Below are positions 44,741 through 56,327 of a stretch of 64,000 bases of DNA, piece by piece. The notes under the pieces are model-generated. The model worked only from the letters and a program-made list of their open reading frames with translations, searched no databases and had not been told where the DNA came from. Every line of letters starts with the position of its first letter. Position 1 is the stretch's first letter. The position numbers and the translations under genes are program-made. Source of the DNA: Blasia pusilla (taxonomy: Eukaryota > Marchantiophyta > Marchantiopsida > Blasiales); NCBI GenBank assembly GCA_050084515.1, contig CM114273.1, positions 40,424,001-40,488,000 of the forward strand. The letters run 5' to 3'.

Positions 44741-47205
44741 CTTCAACCCTATTTATGAGATGATCCATGCACACATATCATATATAAGTCAAAATCTAAG
44801 CCATTTAGTAGGTTATCTAATCCTAACCTCTTTTCCACAAGAATTAGAAGAGGGTTGATCTAGGCGTTTGAATTAATGGCCTCGAGCTCTCCACATTCAT
44901 AAATGATTTGTTTATTGGAAAGAAAGAGTCCTTAATATTTTCACAAGTTTGTGTTAACTCATGTAGTTTAGTACAATGATATTTTAGAAAGTAGATGTAT
45001 GTGTTCATATAATTTATGAGTATATGTTACCATCTCAGATAAGGTGATAGGCATTTATGTTGATTTCAGGGAAAATGCTAATGTTCCTCCCTCCCTTATG
45101 TATATTCATACATATAAAGACATCTTATTCTATTTTTGCATATTACCTCGCTTATTGTTAATGCAAGCTAGCTTCTCCTTATCTATATGTATGTGAGTGT
45201 GAGTGAAGTTCTCGGAGGGTTGATCATTTCAGGATTTTTTTTTATAATCCCATTTTTTATTATCTATTTTGAAATAATTTTTTCTTAAATACTAATATTA
45301 GAAAAGGAATAAATATTAATTAAAATATGACAAAATCCTTGAAGAATAGAAATTTCTATATCTCTATTATTAACAAAGAGCACTTTCTTGATCTTCAATA
45401 CGCTAAATGGTTGACATGTGTTCTTTTAAGCAAGCTTCCATTTTTTTAATGTACTGTGAAAGTGACAAGAAAAACCCCACAATAACAACTATTCAACTCG
45501 CCATATTAACTATTCAAACTCTATGATTATGCCATATTAGAAGTCCCTTAAGAAATACATTGATTTAGCATGATTTCAAAACATTAAAATTACACTTAGA
45601 TCTCTAAATTTGCTCAATGTATATTAGCCTTGTCATATACCATCATACATTACTTGTTGGTTGACAAGTTATTTTTGTACTATTCAGCCACCATGTACAT
45701 GAGAATTATAATGTTTTAAAATAATTTCATTCATATTAGTTTGATGCATTCTTCAGAGTCTTATATATTCTTAAGGTATATTTGCAAACTTGGAGAGAAA
45801 ATAAAATTTTGTTATTTTTGATAACTACTATTGTACCGTTGCATGGTTTCTCAATTTTCAGTATTTTTTTACTTTTATTCCATCAAGCTAATTTCAATTT
45901 GGTATATATTGTGAAACTCTTACTTTATTAAACTTGCTTTTTTGTGATGATCTCATTCAATTATTTCGTAGCATTTCTTTTCATGTAGGGTTTTAAAGCA
46001 TTTTTTTGCAATATATCAATAGCAAGTTTATTGAATTATTAATTTATTTCATATTCAGTTTTTTTCTTTTCCAATTTTGGAGGTAGGGTTTACTCCATTT
46101 TTCTTGAGGGGTTTATCGGCTCTTCATTGTTTCTACCTATTTCCAATCTAGAAGGTAGGTTTAAATGGGGATTTTACACTATTAAAAATAAATTTATATT
46201 ATTTTGATAGAATAGTTATTTCATATTGGATATCTTTAATCATGAGGTGGGTTTTACTACATGGTTATTTTATGGATTAGTCTTTTAAGTTAAATATGTA
46301 TGTATATATAAACTATTATTTTATCTAGTAAAACTTTATTTTTGAGGTATGTCCTAATATTTTTTTGGGGTCATTTTCCAAGTAGTTCTTATGATCATTT
46401 CCTTGGATTCATTCCTTGCTATATGTAGGGGTTTTTATTTATTTTTCTTTGATATCAATATTTGAGTCGAAGATTGCAAATATAGAGATTTATTCACTAC
46501 GTAAGGTTAACACAATTCTTATTTAATAAACCCGGCTACACAATCAAAAAGAGAAAAATATAGGAAACATCTCTAAATTGGAATGGATACATGGGTCAAT
46601 TCCAATTTGGGAGGTAAGGTTGGATGGGGATTTTATATTATTGGATCATTTCATAGGGTTATTTACTTGTTGTGTGTAGGGTTTGAGGTATTTTATCTCA
46701 AAACATATTAATTTTGACTTAGATATATGTTATATATCTTCATCTTATAAATGTGGGTAAAGGCTCACAAATATTATGGGAGAGTACCCTTTTGAATTTT
46801 TTACCTCTTATGCTTTTGATAGTTGGTCCTCTAAGCCAATACAATCATTTGAAACTGATTTACGAGAAAGATAAAAATAAAAGAAATACATTAAACTATT
46901 AGTTACGCTATTGCATTAATGATGAGAATTCCAAACTACCCCTCATTAAACCTTGCATTACATGGATATTTATTTCATAACCGGAAATACCATACAATAA
47001 AAAAAGGAAAATATTAAACACCTCTCTATATTTCGGTCATAGGGAGGGAGTGACTTAACTTTTTCGTAAAAAAATATATTCACATTATTATTGGCAAACT
47101 CTTTTATGTCTGATGCATAAAAATTTGACAATTTTTTTTAAATTTAAAAAATAATTAAAAAAATATGATTAATACCTTCACTTCCTAACAAGCACAAGTT
47201 ATACT
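44741..47205. other. Intergenic, very AT-rich
   Basis: No gene or RNA was recognised. A short motif of the form TTCCAATTTGGGAGGTAAGGTT recurs in diverged form near 46070, 46140, 46595, 47265 and 47385, suggesting a decayed repeat. Near 46785 a segment resembles the Helitron-like 5' regions at 1075 and 23855. Confidence 0.4.
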
Positions 47206-47444
47206 CTAATACATGTTTATTATATTTTCACTTTCAAGAATTATTAGTTTTTAGTGGTTTATTTCCATTTGGGAGGTGAGGTCGGATGTTTAAGGTTTTC
47301 AATGGGGCCCAAGTTACTTTGATCACTAATACATGTTTATTATATTTTCACTTTCAAGAATTATTACTTTGTAGTGGTTTATTTCCATTTGGGAGGTGAG
47401 GTCGGATGTTTAAGGTTCTCAATGGGGCCCAAGTTACTTTGATA
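47206..47444 (+). repeat. Tandem duplication, 120-bp period, two copies
   Basis: 47206-47325 is repeated at 47326-47444, starting CTAATACATGTTTAT and ending AAGTTACTTTGAT. Only about three or four substitutions separate the copies, so the duplication is recent relative to the surroundings. Confidence 0.92.
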
Positions 47445-49312
47445 GCGAATCCAATGAACCAATCACATTTTGACAGATCGACAAAATAAAAATTCTGTTT
47501 ACATATAGCGAGGGAGTACGTGGCCATGATACGAACGTCGTGCAGGTCACGGGTCCGGCGCTGACGGACTGGGAACCCGGCCCGCCCCAAATTTGCGGCG
47601 CCGTCCGTATCGAACTCATTCTCTCCTATGGGGCCGAGAGGTGTGGTGGGGTCTACAGTGCCGACATGGCAAACTTCTGCCACGGAAGCAGCTTCATTTG
47701 TCCATCGGTGTACGCGTTGTCGTCAGTTGGAGTGCCAGCTGTCGGTTGGCCGTTATACTGAAAAGTCAGTCGTCGTCGTCGTTAATTCGATGTCTTTTCT
47801 CTTCTTTTCTTTTCCTTTCTGAGATTCTTTTCGGAATTTCTGGGGAATATCTATTTCTTAAATTCCGCACAAATGAGGTGTAATTTTAGGCCCGTTCCAA
47901 AGGCGCCCTGAACAAGGTCTTGAGGATTTCCGCGTCCGGGAAAAATGGAGCGCAGAGAAAAATTATGACCCCCATAAAATTTATTGTAGATTAATGTTAT
48001 CATAGTTCGGACTAACCTCACTGGTGTTTTTTTTTCGTTTAGTGTACGGTCTTTAGTTTTGTGACCATCGTGTTCACATGGACAGTCCTAGGGTGCCCAC
48101 GGGACTCAAGAGTACCCATTGTGATTGTACGAATCACGATGTCTTTTATAATGACACAAAATTGAGCCCCTTTCCAAGCTAAGTTTTAAGTTGTATAACG
48201 CAGTATGATTTAGAGAACACGAATATAGGACGAGAGTCATACCAAGACCATCGAAGTGCATCTTCGCTTCCCAATATAGGGATACTAACACATATGTTTG
48301 GAACTACATTCGGAAGGTTAGAAGTAACCATATGTTAACGAGATCATTAATGCAAATACATGGATACATCCGAGGACCGTTACAAAATTCGTATGCATGG
48401 TTGCAAATACTGCAGAATATCTTGCATTCTGCAAGTCGACTTATTGTAGGGCTCGTAGAAAAATTTATTAGATTTTCTAAAAACAATTAATAGACTTTCT
48501 AAAACAATTGAATTAAAAAAACTACCGGAGAAGAAGAGAAGATCAAAACATATGATGATCTACAGACTTCCTTTGGTTCATTTTTAGGAAAAGGAATTAA
48601 ATATGAGTATAAAAGTAATTTAAATAAAACTATGTGTAGATTTAGAAACTTTTCTTGTTCACTCAAAAGCCATCACGCGTTAAACTAAATCCTTATGCAC
48701 CTCATCTTGAATGCATAGGGCATGTGGATGGAAAACTACCTAAATGAGCTAAAAATAAAGAAATCAATCAATTCTTCTAATTTCAGCTTTTCCTTTCGTG
48801 ATGATCACACTATGTATAAATTTGCCAACTTACTAATAGGGCAAGGCATGTGACATCCATTCACTATAACCCACTATGTATGGCAGGTCACAGTGAATGA
48901 AAGGTCCCATACGTACACCCTATGGGTGTATATATGTGAACTTTAGTTTTCCCCCAACACAATATTGTTAAAATTTCATGTTCAGATATACGAAAAACTA
49001 TTGTATATGTGATCAACCCTAATGTTTCCTTTTGTCTAACCTATGTAATGTAGACTAGAAATACTAATATTTTTGTCGAGATAATTTAAGAAACCTTAGT
49101 GCATTGATAATGATAACATGGTAAGGAATTCAAGGAATTTTCCAATGTCATTACAACTCCTTCTTTGAAATCAGGCTTATCCATACCTCTTACTCCCCAA
49201 AGGTGATGTCCAATTTCTGCATTATTTGATGCGGTTAAGGAGGTAGAAGGGCATGCCCACTTCATGTAATCCCCTCCTATGCTCCCACAAGAGTTACTTG
49301 GAGTTCTCATCA
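47445..49312. other. Intergenic; GC-richer stretch at 47520-47780
   Basis: 47520-47780 is a CG-rich island followed by a TTTTCTTTTC tract, a layout like that at 5090-5280; it may be a promoter-like relic or repeat, but no protein family is recognisable. The remainder is AT-rich without features. Confidence 0.35.
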
Positions 49313-49495
49313 TCTATACTATTAACGGAGGATGGGGTTAGAGAATGTCCTTTGAGAGCTTTTCTGGTGTTGACACATGTCAACACAAGAGAATTAAATG
49401 TAAATTGAGTGAGAAGGGAAAAAGAAGAGAGGACAGGGTATATTTGTTTTTCAAAAATTCAATGTCACCCATGCATAGCATAGGCAACACTCTAC
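49313..49495 (+). mobile_element. Mini-Helitron, decayed 3' end
   Basis: It begins TCTATACTATTAACGGAGG after an A and shares GATGGGGTTAGAG, GGTGTTGACACATGTCA and CCATGCATAGCATAGGCA with the copies at 17243 and 53848. The terminal four bases appear as CTAC, not CTRR. No coding capacity. Confidence 0.65.
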
Positions 49496-51510
49496 GATAC
49501 AATGTTAAAGTAGGATCTTCATTTTTTATAGCATCCAATGCGTGACGTCTTTCGTATGGGAAATGAGATTTTTAAAATTTACAAGCATTAATAAAATATT
49601 TAAAAAATTACACCCACACATGAGAACTATGAACAACCCTAATAGCTTTAGGCATGGAAAACAAACTACCATTTCTTCTTTCAGAGCATAGACCCATTAA
49701 TTAAAGCCTTATTTAGAATATGTAGCCTTAATCTGCTTAAAACACAATATTAATTTCAATTATCTTCTTGTAAATGGATACAAAAGATCAATGTATTGAT
49801 GATAGTAACAATAGTACCTAAAAAAATTATTATCATTCACATGTTCAATTCACTACATGGCTTTGGAAGTCCCACTACATTAAATAACTTCTTCATTATA
49901 TATATAAGTATTTGATGCTTGCTTGAAATAAAGTCTCAAGAATGAAGTTAACTATCCATTAAGGTCCATTTACGTCCCTTGCAAGTTCTAATTTTTTTTC
50001 CTCACCATCTAACCTATCCATGTGTCCTACACATGTGTGATGATTACTTTCTCCACACCCCTCTCAAAGGGCCACACTCTCGTTATAATATGAAAATTCA
50101 TAAACATACGACAAGCGCGCTAAGACAGTAAAAACATGAACATGTTGTCATGAAATAATACAATTGGAATGATATTACACATAAAAGGTAGTAAATTATA
50201 AAATTATCCAATTTAGAACAACATGCAAAATTTTAAAAAAAGTACTGGAGTAAAATGTATTCTCTATAGAATTTTACAACGCACATATTTGTTTTCTCCA
50301 AGATTTTACAAGGCATATGAACTGCCTCCTTTGATACAGTTTTTTTTTAATTCAGTTTTGCCCATCATCCTTCGTCCGATACCATTGAAAAACTTTTGCA
50401 TAAAACTCTGCAATTTGGATCAACCATCGGAAGTTTTAATGAAAGGGTAATTAAAATGGCACGCAACGCTTAAAAACTCCCCGTATCCTTCCTTCCATGT
50501 GTTCGATTCATGACACTTAAATTAAATTAAGAGGCCTACGAGATTTTAACACCTTACGCTAAAGCGAGTACTCTCAACGTAGAAAATCTCTCACGGAAAA
50601 ATATTATTCTCGAATATCGATAAACTATAATTCTTATAATTCTCCCAGAAATATTGTAAGTTGATTCTCCAGCTGACGGTGCGTCTCGAGAGGCGGCCGC
50701 ATCGTTACTCTGAGCGTTGTGGATAAATAAATTACTGAGATAAGCATAACTGAAAACGAGGACCTTTTCCAAAACTTCTAACTTTAGAACGTTCGATAAA
50801 TGTTTATTTTAAGAAACTCACAATAGTTGTCAAAAAAAAAAATTTATTTGGATTTTCCAATAAGGTTGACTTTCTAAATTACTGAAAATATTTTATTTAT
50901 TTATTTTTAAATATTTTTTTTAAATATTTTTATTTTTAAAAATTCGATTAATTTTCAAAAATATTTATTTTAAAAAATAAAATTTTCCAAGGACAATGAC
51001 ACTAAATTTCGAGTTTAACATCAGTTCAATAATAAACGTTCCCATTTCATTACTCACATAATATTTAGAATAGATGAAGAATGATGAGTATAGCTTTGCA
51101 TGATTATGTAATTATTTCTTATTTATGTATTTATATCTCCATGGTATTATGAAAATAAAATTGTTTTAAGATAAGAATAACTGATTTTTTTTCTAGAAAC
51201 TATTTTAAATTTATCTAATATAATTTATGGAAAATAAAAATCCTAAAGATATGGAAAATTTTGGATATTTCAATGGGCATGTATTTTATTTATAAAGAAA
51301 TCTTCACTAAGTGCATAATTAAGTTTTTTTTGAGATTTTTATTTTAACATGGATTACTCAAATTTTCCCTTCCTTTTTACAAAATTTCCCCTTAAATTTT
51401 TAGATCATGTTTACCACACAAGTAAAATTCTATTATTCTCTAGATCTTGTCTCTATGATAGTTATGAACTAAACTTTTCATTCTTAATCCCATGATATGG
51501 TAGTTTTTTG
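49496..51510. other. Intergenic, AT-rich
   Basis: No recognised genes. 50830-51000 is extremely AT-rich with ATTTTTAAA-type runs. Confidence 0.4.
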
Positions 51511-51790
51511 CCTCGCGCCTATTCATCCTTGGGTTGCCTAACCTGTGGTTGAGTTAATTAACCCTGATCCCTCTTCAAAATTTATATGTAGAATAAGAAT
51601 AAAGTTTTTATATTCTCCTCGCTATAGTGCAAGAGACTGCACCTCAATGGGTAACCACCATCACTACGTAACGGGGGGTAGGTTCTGTGTTCAAATCCGC
51701 CTAAAAATATCTCGGGTGAACACTTTTTCCTAAGTGTCACTCTCGGCTTAACTTGACTTTCACCTAACCCGAGGATGAATAGGCGCGAGG
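51511..51790. mobile_element. TIR element (280 bp) with internal tRNA-like Pol III boxes
   Basis: The left end CCTCGCGCCTATTCATCCT continues as TGGGTTG; the right end is its reverse complement with two mismatches in 26 bp (51765-51790). TTTTTG stands on both sides (51505-51510 and 51791-51796) as a putative 6-bp target duplication. Inside, about 51640-51660 reads CTCAATGGGTAACCACC (A-box-like) and about 51690-51702 reads GTGTTCAAATCC (good B box). Terminal inverted repeats indicate a MITE; the A/B boxes resemble a tRNA-derived SINE. It may be a MITE that captured a tRNA-like sequence. No coding capacity. Confidence 0.7.
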
Positions 51791-52900
51791 TTTTTGCGTG
51801 GTGGCAGGTTCAGAAGCACTTTTATGACCAATCCATATTAAAATTGTTTGACACGAGTGATCACCCTAAGACAAATAAGGAACACATTAAGTTTTATATC
51901 TTTAGTGTTATACTTTTATGTGGGTTCTTGAGTTTTTAGGTGCTAAAATTGAAATTTCCTTAGATATAATTAGTGTAATTAGGAGACTTTGCCTTGGAAA
52001 CAAGAAAATAGAGATTAGAATTAACTAGGAGAGTGGAGACGAAAACGAGATTCTAGATGTGCAAAAATGAGAGTGAAAGAATAAGTAAATAAATTCCTCA
52101 GCCATGCATATCCTACGCATGTCCATTGCCCAACAATATAAGTAGATTTGGTTTCAACAAATAAAGAGGATATGGATCAGCAAATGAGAACGAAGCCTTC
52201 CAACGTTGTTATTGTAGATGACTTTGATTTATTATCATTATCAGTAGTATTTTATTACATGATTATGGAGAAGTTAGTTGGAGAGTAATAATGCCCACTT
52301 TGTCATACGATCTATTGACTACTTTTATTCCTCTCCCTAATTTTCCCATTGAGACTTCCCCTCGTTCTTTTCATGCAAGACTTTTCCACTTTCAAGTAGA
52401 AAATTTTGAGAGTTTTTCCTTCTTTGTCAACCTGATCTGTTCCCAATGAAAATTCCCCTTATTCTTTTCATGCAAGACTTTTTCCAATGAGGAACTTTCC
52501 AAAATATATAGTACAAATTATCTTCTTGTCGTTCTTCTTCTCCCTTGTGAATATTACATCTTAACCACCGTTGATCATTCTGTGGACGTCATAGTTTTTC
52601 TTAACGTGAAAATAAATTAACCTAATTTTTTTCTAATTAAAAAATAAAAAAATTATGGAATAGGATTTATGTCTGGGGCCTTAACTGAGTGGAAGATCGT
52701 CTGTTGTGTGTGCTAGGGACAGACTTATGCTCGCGGCGTTTCTGAGTCCGTACCTTACTCGTTATTTTTTCCTTAATACTAGAAATATAATTAATGTATA
52801 AACAGGAGAAGTATAAGTCGCGCTCAAGAGGTCACTATAACGAGCGGATTCGCTTCCTGCAGGACTTCTTCGGAATGTTATTTATCTCTGTTCCTTTGCG
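51791..52900. other. Intergenic, AT-rich
   Basis: Two related segments at about 52340-52400 and 52440-52500 share TCCCAATG-like, TTCTTTTCATGCAAGACTTTT and are a partial local duplication. No gene recognised. Confidence 0.45.
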
Positions 52901-53520
52901 CAAGAATTCCTTCCCCGTGGAGGATTCCTCCAATACTTTGCTTGCGACTTATTTCTAGGAGTCTCCCCATGGAGGATTATCCTAGAACGAATGAGTCTCC
53001 CGATACACGGGTAATTCTTCTTGGAAGACGTCGGTAGGATTCTAAAGTACCTTGTGAGGGACCTGTACCTGCGGTGCTCCTTCGCCTTTGTGGAAGACTG
53101 TTTAGGGGTTTCTCTTCGCGGCGGATTTCCTTGCAAAGGATTTCCGCATGCCTCGTTCCCTTGGGGAAGACTCTCCTTGGGTTTCTCCTCGTGGAGGATT
53201 TCCGCATACATTGCTTACTCCTTCCGGAGCGTCCGACACTCTTTAATCTTTTCCTACGGGAGGACTTTCCTTGGGTTTCTCCCCGAAGAGGATATCCTTG
53301 TGTGGGACTTCCGCGTGCGGGAGACCCTCGCCGGTTTTCTCCTTAGGGCGCTTAGGTTTATCCTTGGAAGGAACCTCCCAGGACGCTCCTCTTTCCCCGA
53401 GGGAAAGACTTTCCTCGGGTTTCTCATCGTGGAGGATTCCTTGGATGAGACTTCCGTCCAGTCCCCGGGGAAGATTCCTGGGGGGGTTTCCTCGGAAGGG
53501 ACATCCGAGTACAGTGAAGG
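52901..53520. repeat. GC-rich degenerate minisatellite
   Basis: Units containing GACT-TCCTTGGGTTTCTC and TCGTGGAGGATT-CC recur with irregular spacing; GGTTTCTC-type cores lie near 53105, 53179, 53273, 53333, 53417 and 53485, and GTGGAGGATT also at about 52917 and 52970. Open frames on both strands therefore show repeated peptides such as FLGFL and RNPRKVFP, but these differ per frame and match no family. The block contrasts strongly with its AT-rich surroundings. Confidence 0.7.
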
Positions 53521-53847
53521 GCTATTTACAATGACGTCCAAACTTACCAATGGAAAGGTTTTTCGATTGGTTAAAATATTAAATGTTTAGATTTTGAAAT
53601 TTTCATTTAGTTCATGAAAATAACTTTAATTAAAGAGAAATATATTATTTTTTAAATATATTATTTTTGATAAGTAGGATTGTTCCATCATTTCAATCAA
53701 TAAGCGGTTTGATCTCTCAACCAAAAAAATTGTTCAAAATTGATTTGAAAAATCGATTAAAATTTTGAAAGAGAGTAAAATCACATGTAAATACTAATAA
53801 AATAGTTAGTCCAACTTGACTAGTTCATATCTCTCTCCGTTCTCACA
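53521..53847. other. Intergenic, AT-rich
   Basis: Nothing recognised between the minisatellite and the mini-Helitron. Confidence 0.4.
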
Positions 53848-53997
53848 TCTATATAATTGAAGGAGGACAGGGTTTGAGGGTGTCGACACCTGTCCTCTAA
53901 GGGCTCTTATGGTGTCCTTTTAAGTGAGGGAGTTGAATTGATGAGAGAAAATAAAGAAAATAAAGTACCATCTCTGCATAGCATGGGCACCGGCTAA
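53848..53997 (+). mobile_element. Mini-Helitron, 150 bp
   Basis: It begins TCTATATAATTGAAGG after an A and ends GCATGGGCACCGG followed by CTAA before a T, giving both Helitron end signatures and the AT target. The 3' stem is imperfect. Internal similarity to 17243 and 49313 shows one family. Confidence 0.75.
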
Positions 53998-56327
53998 TAA
54001 GGTATACAGGAGTTCTCTCCGTCCATCTATCACATTTCTAATCTACTCTATCTCTTTATTTATCAATCACACCCACACATCGTCTTCTACCATTATTGTC
54101 ATGGGAATACATTCATGTATTTGTATTCAAGTCTTCACACAAATGATAAATACCTAAGCCATGTATTATATAGTATTTAGAATATTTTTACATTCCAATT
54201 TTATAGTCACCTTCTAAACATTTTTCTTCATGCATTCAAACTTGTTATGTTTTATTTTACACTAGTCTTTCATACTCTCAAAATATGTCATGCTACACAC
54301 TTGTTGTAAAGCTAGAAGATGTCAATACCACAACGCCCTTAGATGGTCTCTCTCATAGACATTTGAATCATAAGATTCAAGGTTCGTAGTTATAAGTGGA
54401 AATTGGAGGGCAAGAACTTAGGGCACTTTGTCTTTCTTTTGGAGTTCATAAAGTAACTAGTTTCAAATTCTAACTATTAGTAATTTAAATAAATAACTTA
54501 TTGTACTTACCCGTGATTTTTTTTTTGACTTATGTAAATTTTTGTAAAGAAATGATCAAGAAAAGACATCTTTCGAAAAGTTGATATACCAAAGTTTGTC
54601 AAAATTCATACAAAGATCATGACAACCGACCCACCTCGTGCTCCCATGAGATCTGAACATATGAAAAAGGAATTGAATATATATATTCACTTTCTTATAA
54701 AATAATCCTCAAAAGAGGACAAAGAAATGTAATAATATATCAAAAGAGGAGTCAAAAAATGCATAATGGAATGCAAAAAGAAAATGGCAACTAGCCAACG
54801 CAAACACCGACTCAACAAGCTACACGATTGATAGCCTGAAACAAATCTGACAAGAACACGAGTGGTTGGTCAGACGTGAATGGACGATGAGACGAGCGAG
54901 CCCCCACCACTTCCGCACTACGTATCCATGCCAAGACATGTGCACATCGCAAGGCCACTGAGATGCATTCCCTAAAATAAATTGTAACTACAGAATTGAA
55001 TTTCTTTCCCCCGATTCCCTTTCTTGAACGGCCACAATATATTGCTAATTCCCTAGAATGACAATTCAGGTTGGATTCTTGAGAAAGGACCTCCAATTCA
55101 AAGGTTATTCAAAATAATATCTAGCTAGTATGTGACTATCCTCCCTTTGGGAACGGAACTTAATGTTGAGAGTGTCTCGTAATTGTAGGTCCCCATGAGA
55201 AGGTAGTTCCTTGCTATGATGCTTTGGAAAGCCAATGTAAATTGCAAAGACACTCAAAAGAAACACACTTGGATTGTGTATGAGTTGAACCACCTCCATC
55301 TTTGGATGAAAGAGAAAACTTTTATGAATCCAGCTTACCAAGATTACTTGCTTGATCATTGTCAAACCACATGGAAAGAGAGGTGAAGAACCATCCTCAC
55401 CCTCCCTCCATTCATGTCTGAAGATATTTTCATGAAATATCACGAATTCCGCCTGCTTGTGTTCCTTACTTTTAGTATTCCCAAAATTTTCCAAGAAATA
55501 TCGTTAGAGACACGTGAATAACATTAAATATGTAGAAAACGTGGTTTTCAATGCAACCCAGAGATATAAAATAATATACATCATATACATGTTTCGCATT
55601 CATGAACCCTTAATGCCATTAACAGTTTAGTAGAATTATTTGTGCAGTGTGGAAGGGAAAGGTTTAGTTCATCCATCCTACCATAGCCCCATAGACGTTT
55701 CGTTCCACATGTGCATGGCTTGCAAACCTTTGCTATGTTTATGGGAATGACTACTAAGGCCAACTTGAAACCATGGTCCTTCGGCTGAGAAGTGTTTGAT
55801 AAACATCTTAAAAAGGGGAGTGGAACACAATGCACCCACAAGATGCTTGTGGGTGCATTGAAATTTTCTTTCTTGTCTTTCCATCTCAGCAGGCACTCGG
55901 AGGCTCCTTCCCATAGTACATAAGAGGATATTCAACTACCACTGTCCAACAATACACACCAGATACTAGCAGAAATCATCGGCTCAATACAAATTACACC
56001 TCGTTTTGGTCAGTACGAAAGCATGGTAGATTCTTAATTCTCCCATTTAAATGCCTTTGCAGCAATTTCGAAAATCCACAGTGATGCAACGAGCTTCTAG
56101 ATTGGACGTCACACTAAAAGGTGGAGATTTCTGAGACTGAAAATTACCTACCTATGAATCCCTTTGAAACATGGGACCAACTGTTGATCAAGTTTTACAC
56201 CATCCTAGTCAGCCATGAGTCTATCAGTATGCCCAAGACAGAAGCGAAGGAAAACAACCCAAAGAGACATGGAGTTACCATCCATTGCACACTTCTGAGC
56301 CTATTCAGAGGAATTTCATTGGAGTAA
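53998..56327. other. Intergenic; unassigned minus-strand open frames
   Basis: Minus-strand frames at 55494-55105 (129 codons) and 55096-54812 (94 codons) match no family I can name with confidence; the second has CAHVLAWIRSAEVVGARSS, only vaguely like an RNase H tail of a LINE. A perfect hairpin lies at 55828-55860. 55862-56327 probably includes the 3' flank of the Maf-like gene. Confidence 0.35.
55828..55860. repeat. Perfect 15-bp hairpin with 3-nt loop
   Basis: CAATGCACCCACAAG, ATG, CTTGTGGGTGCATTG. There is no following T run, so it is not an obvious terminator, and the stem is shorter than a usual plant microRNA precursor. Confidence 0.9.

Noticed and set aside
53021-53590. 189-codon open frame with repeated peptides
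   Set aside because: Both strands are open through the GC-rich minisatellite and the peptides differ per frame; treated as a repeat, not a gene.
54812-55494. Two adjacent minus-strand open frames (94 and 129 codons)
   Set aside because: No recognisable domain, no splice logic joining them, and only a vague similarity to LINE RNase H tails.
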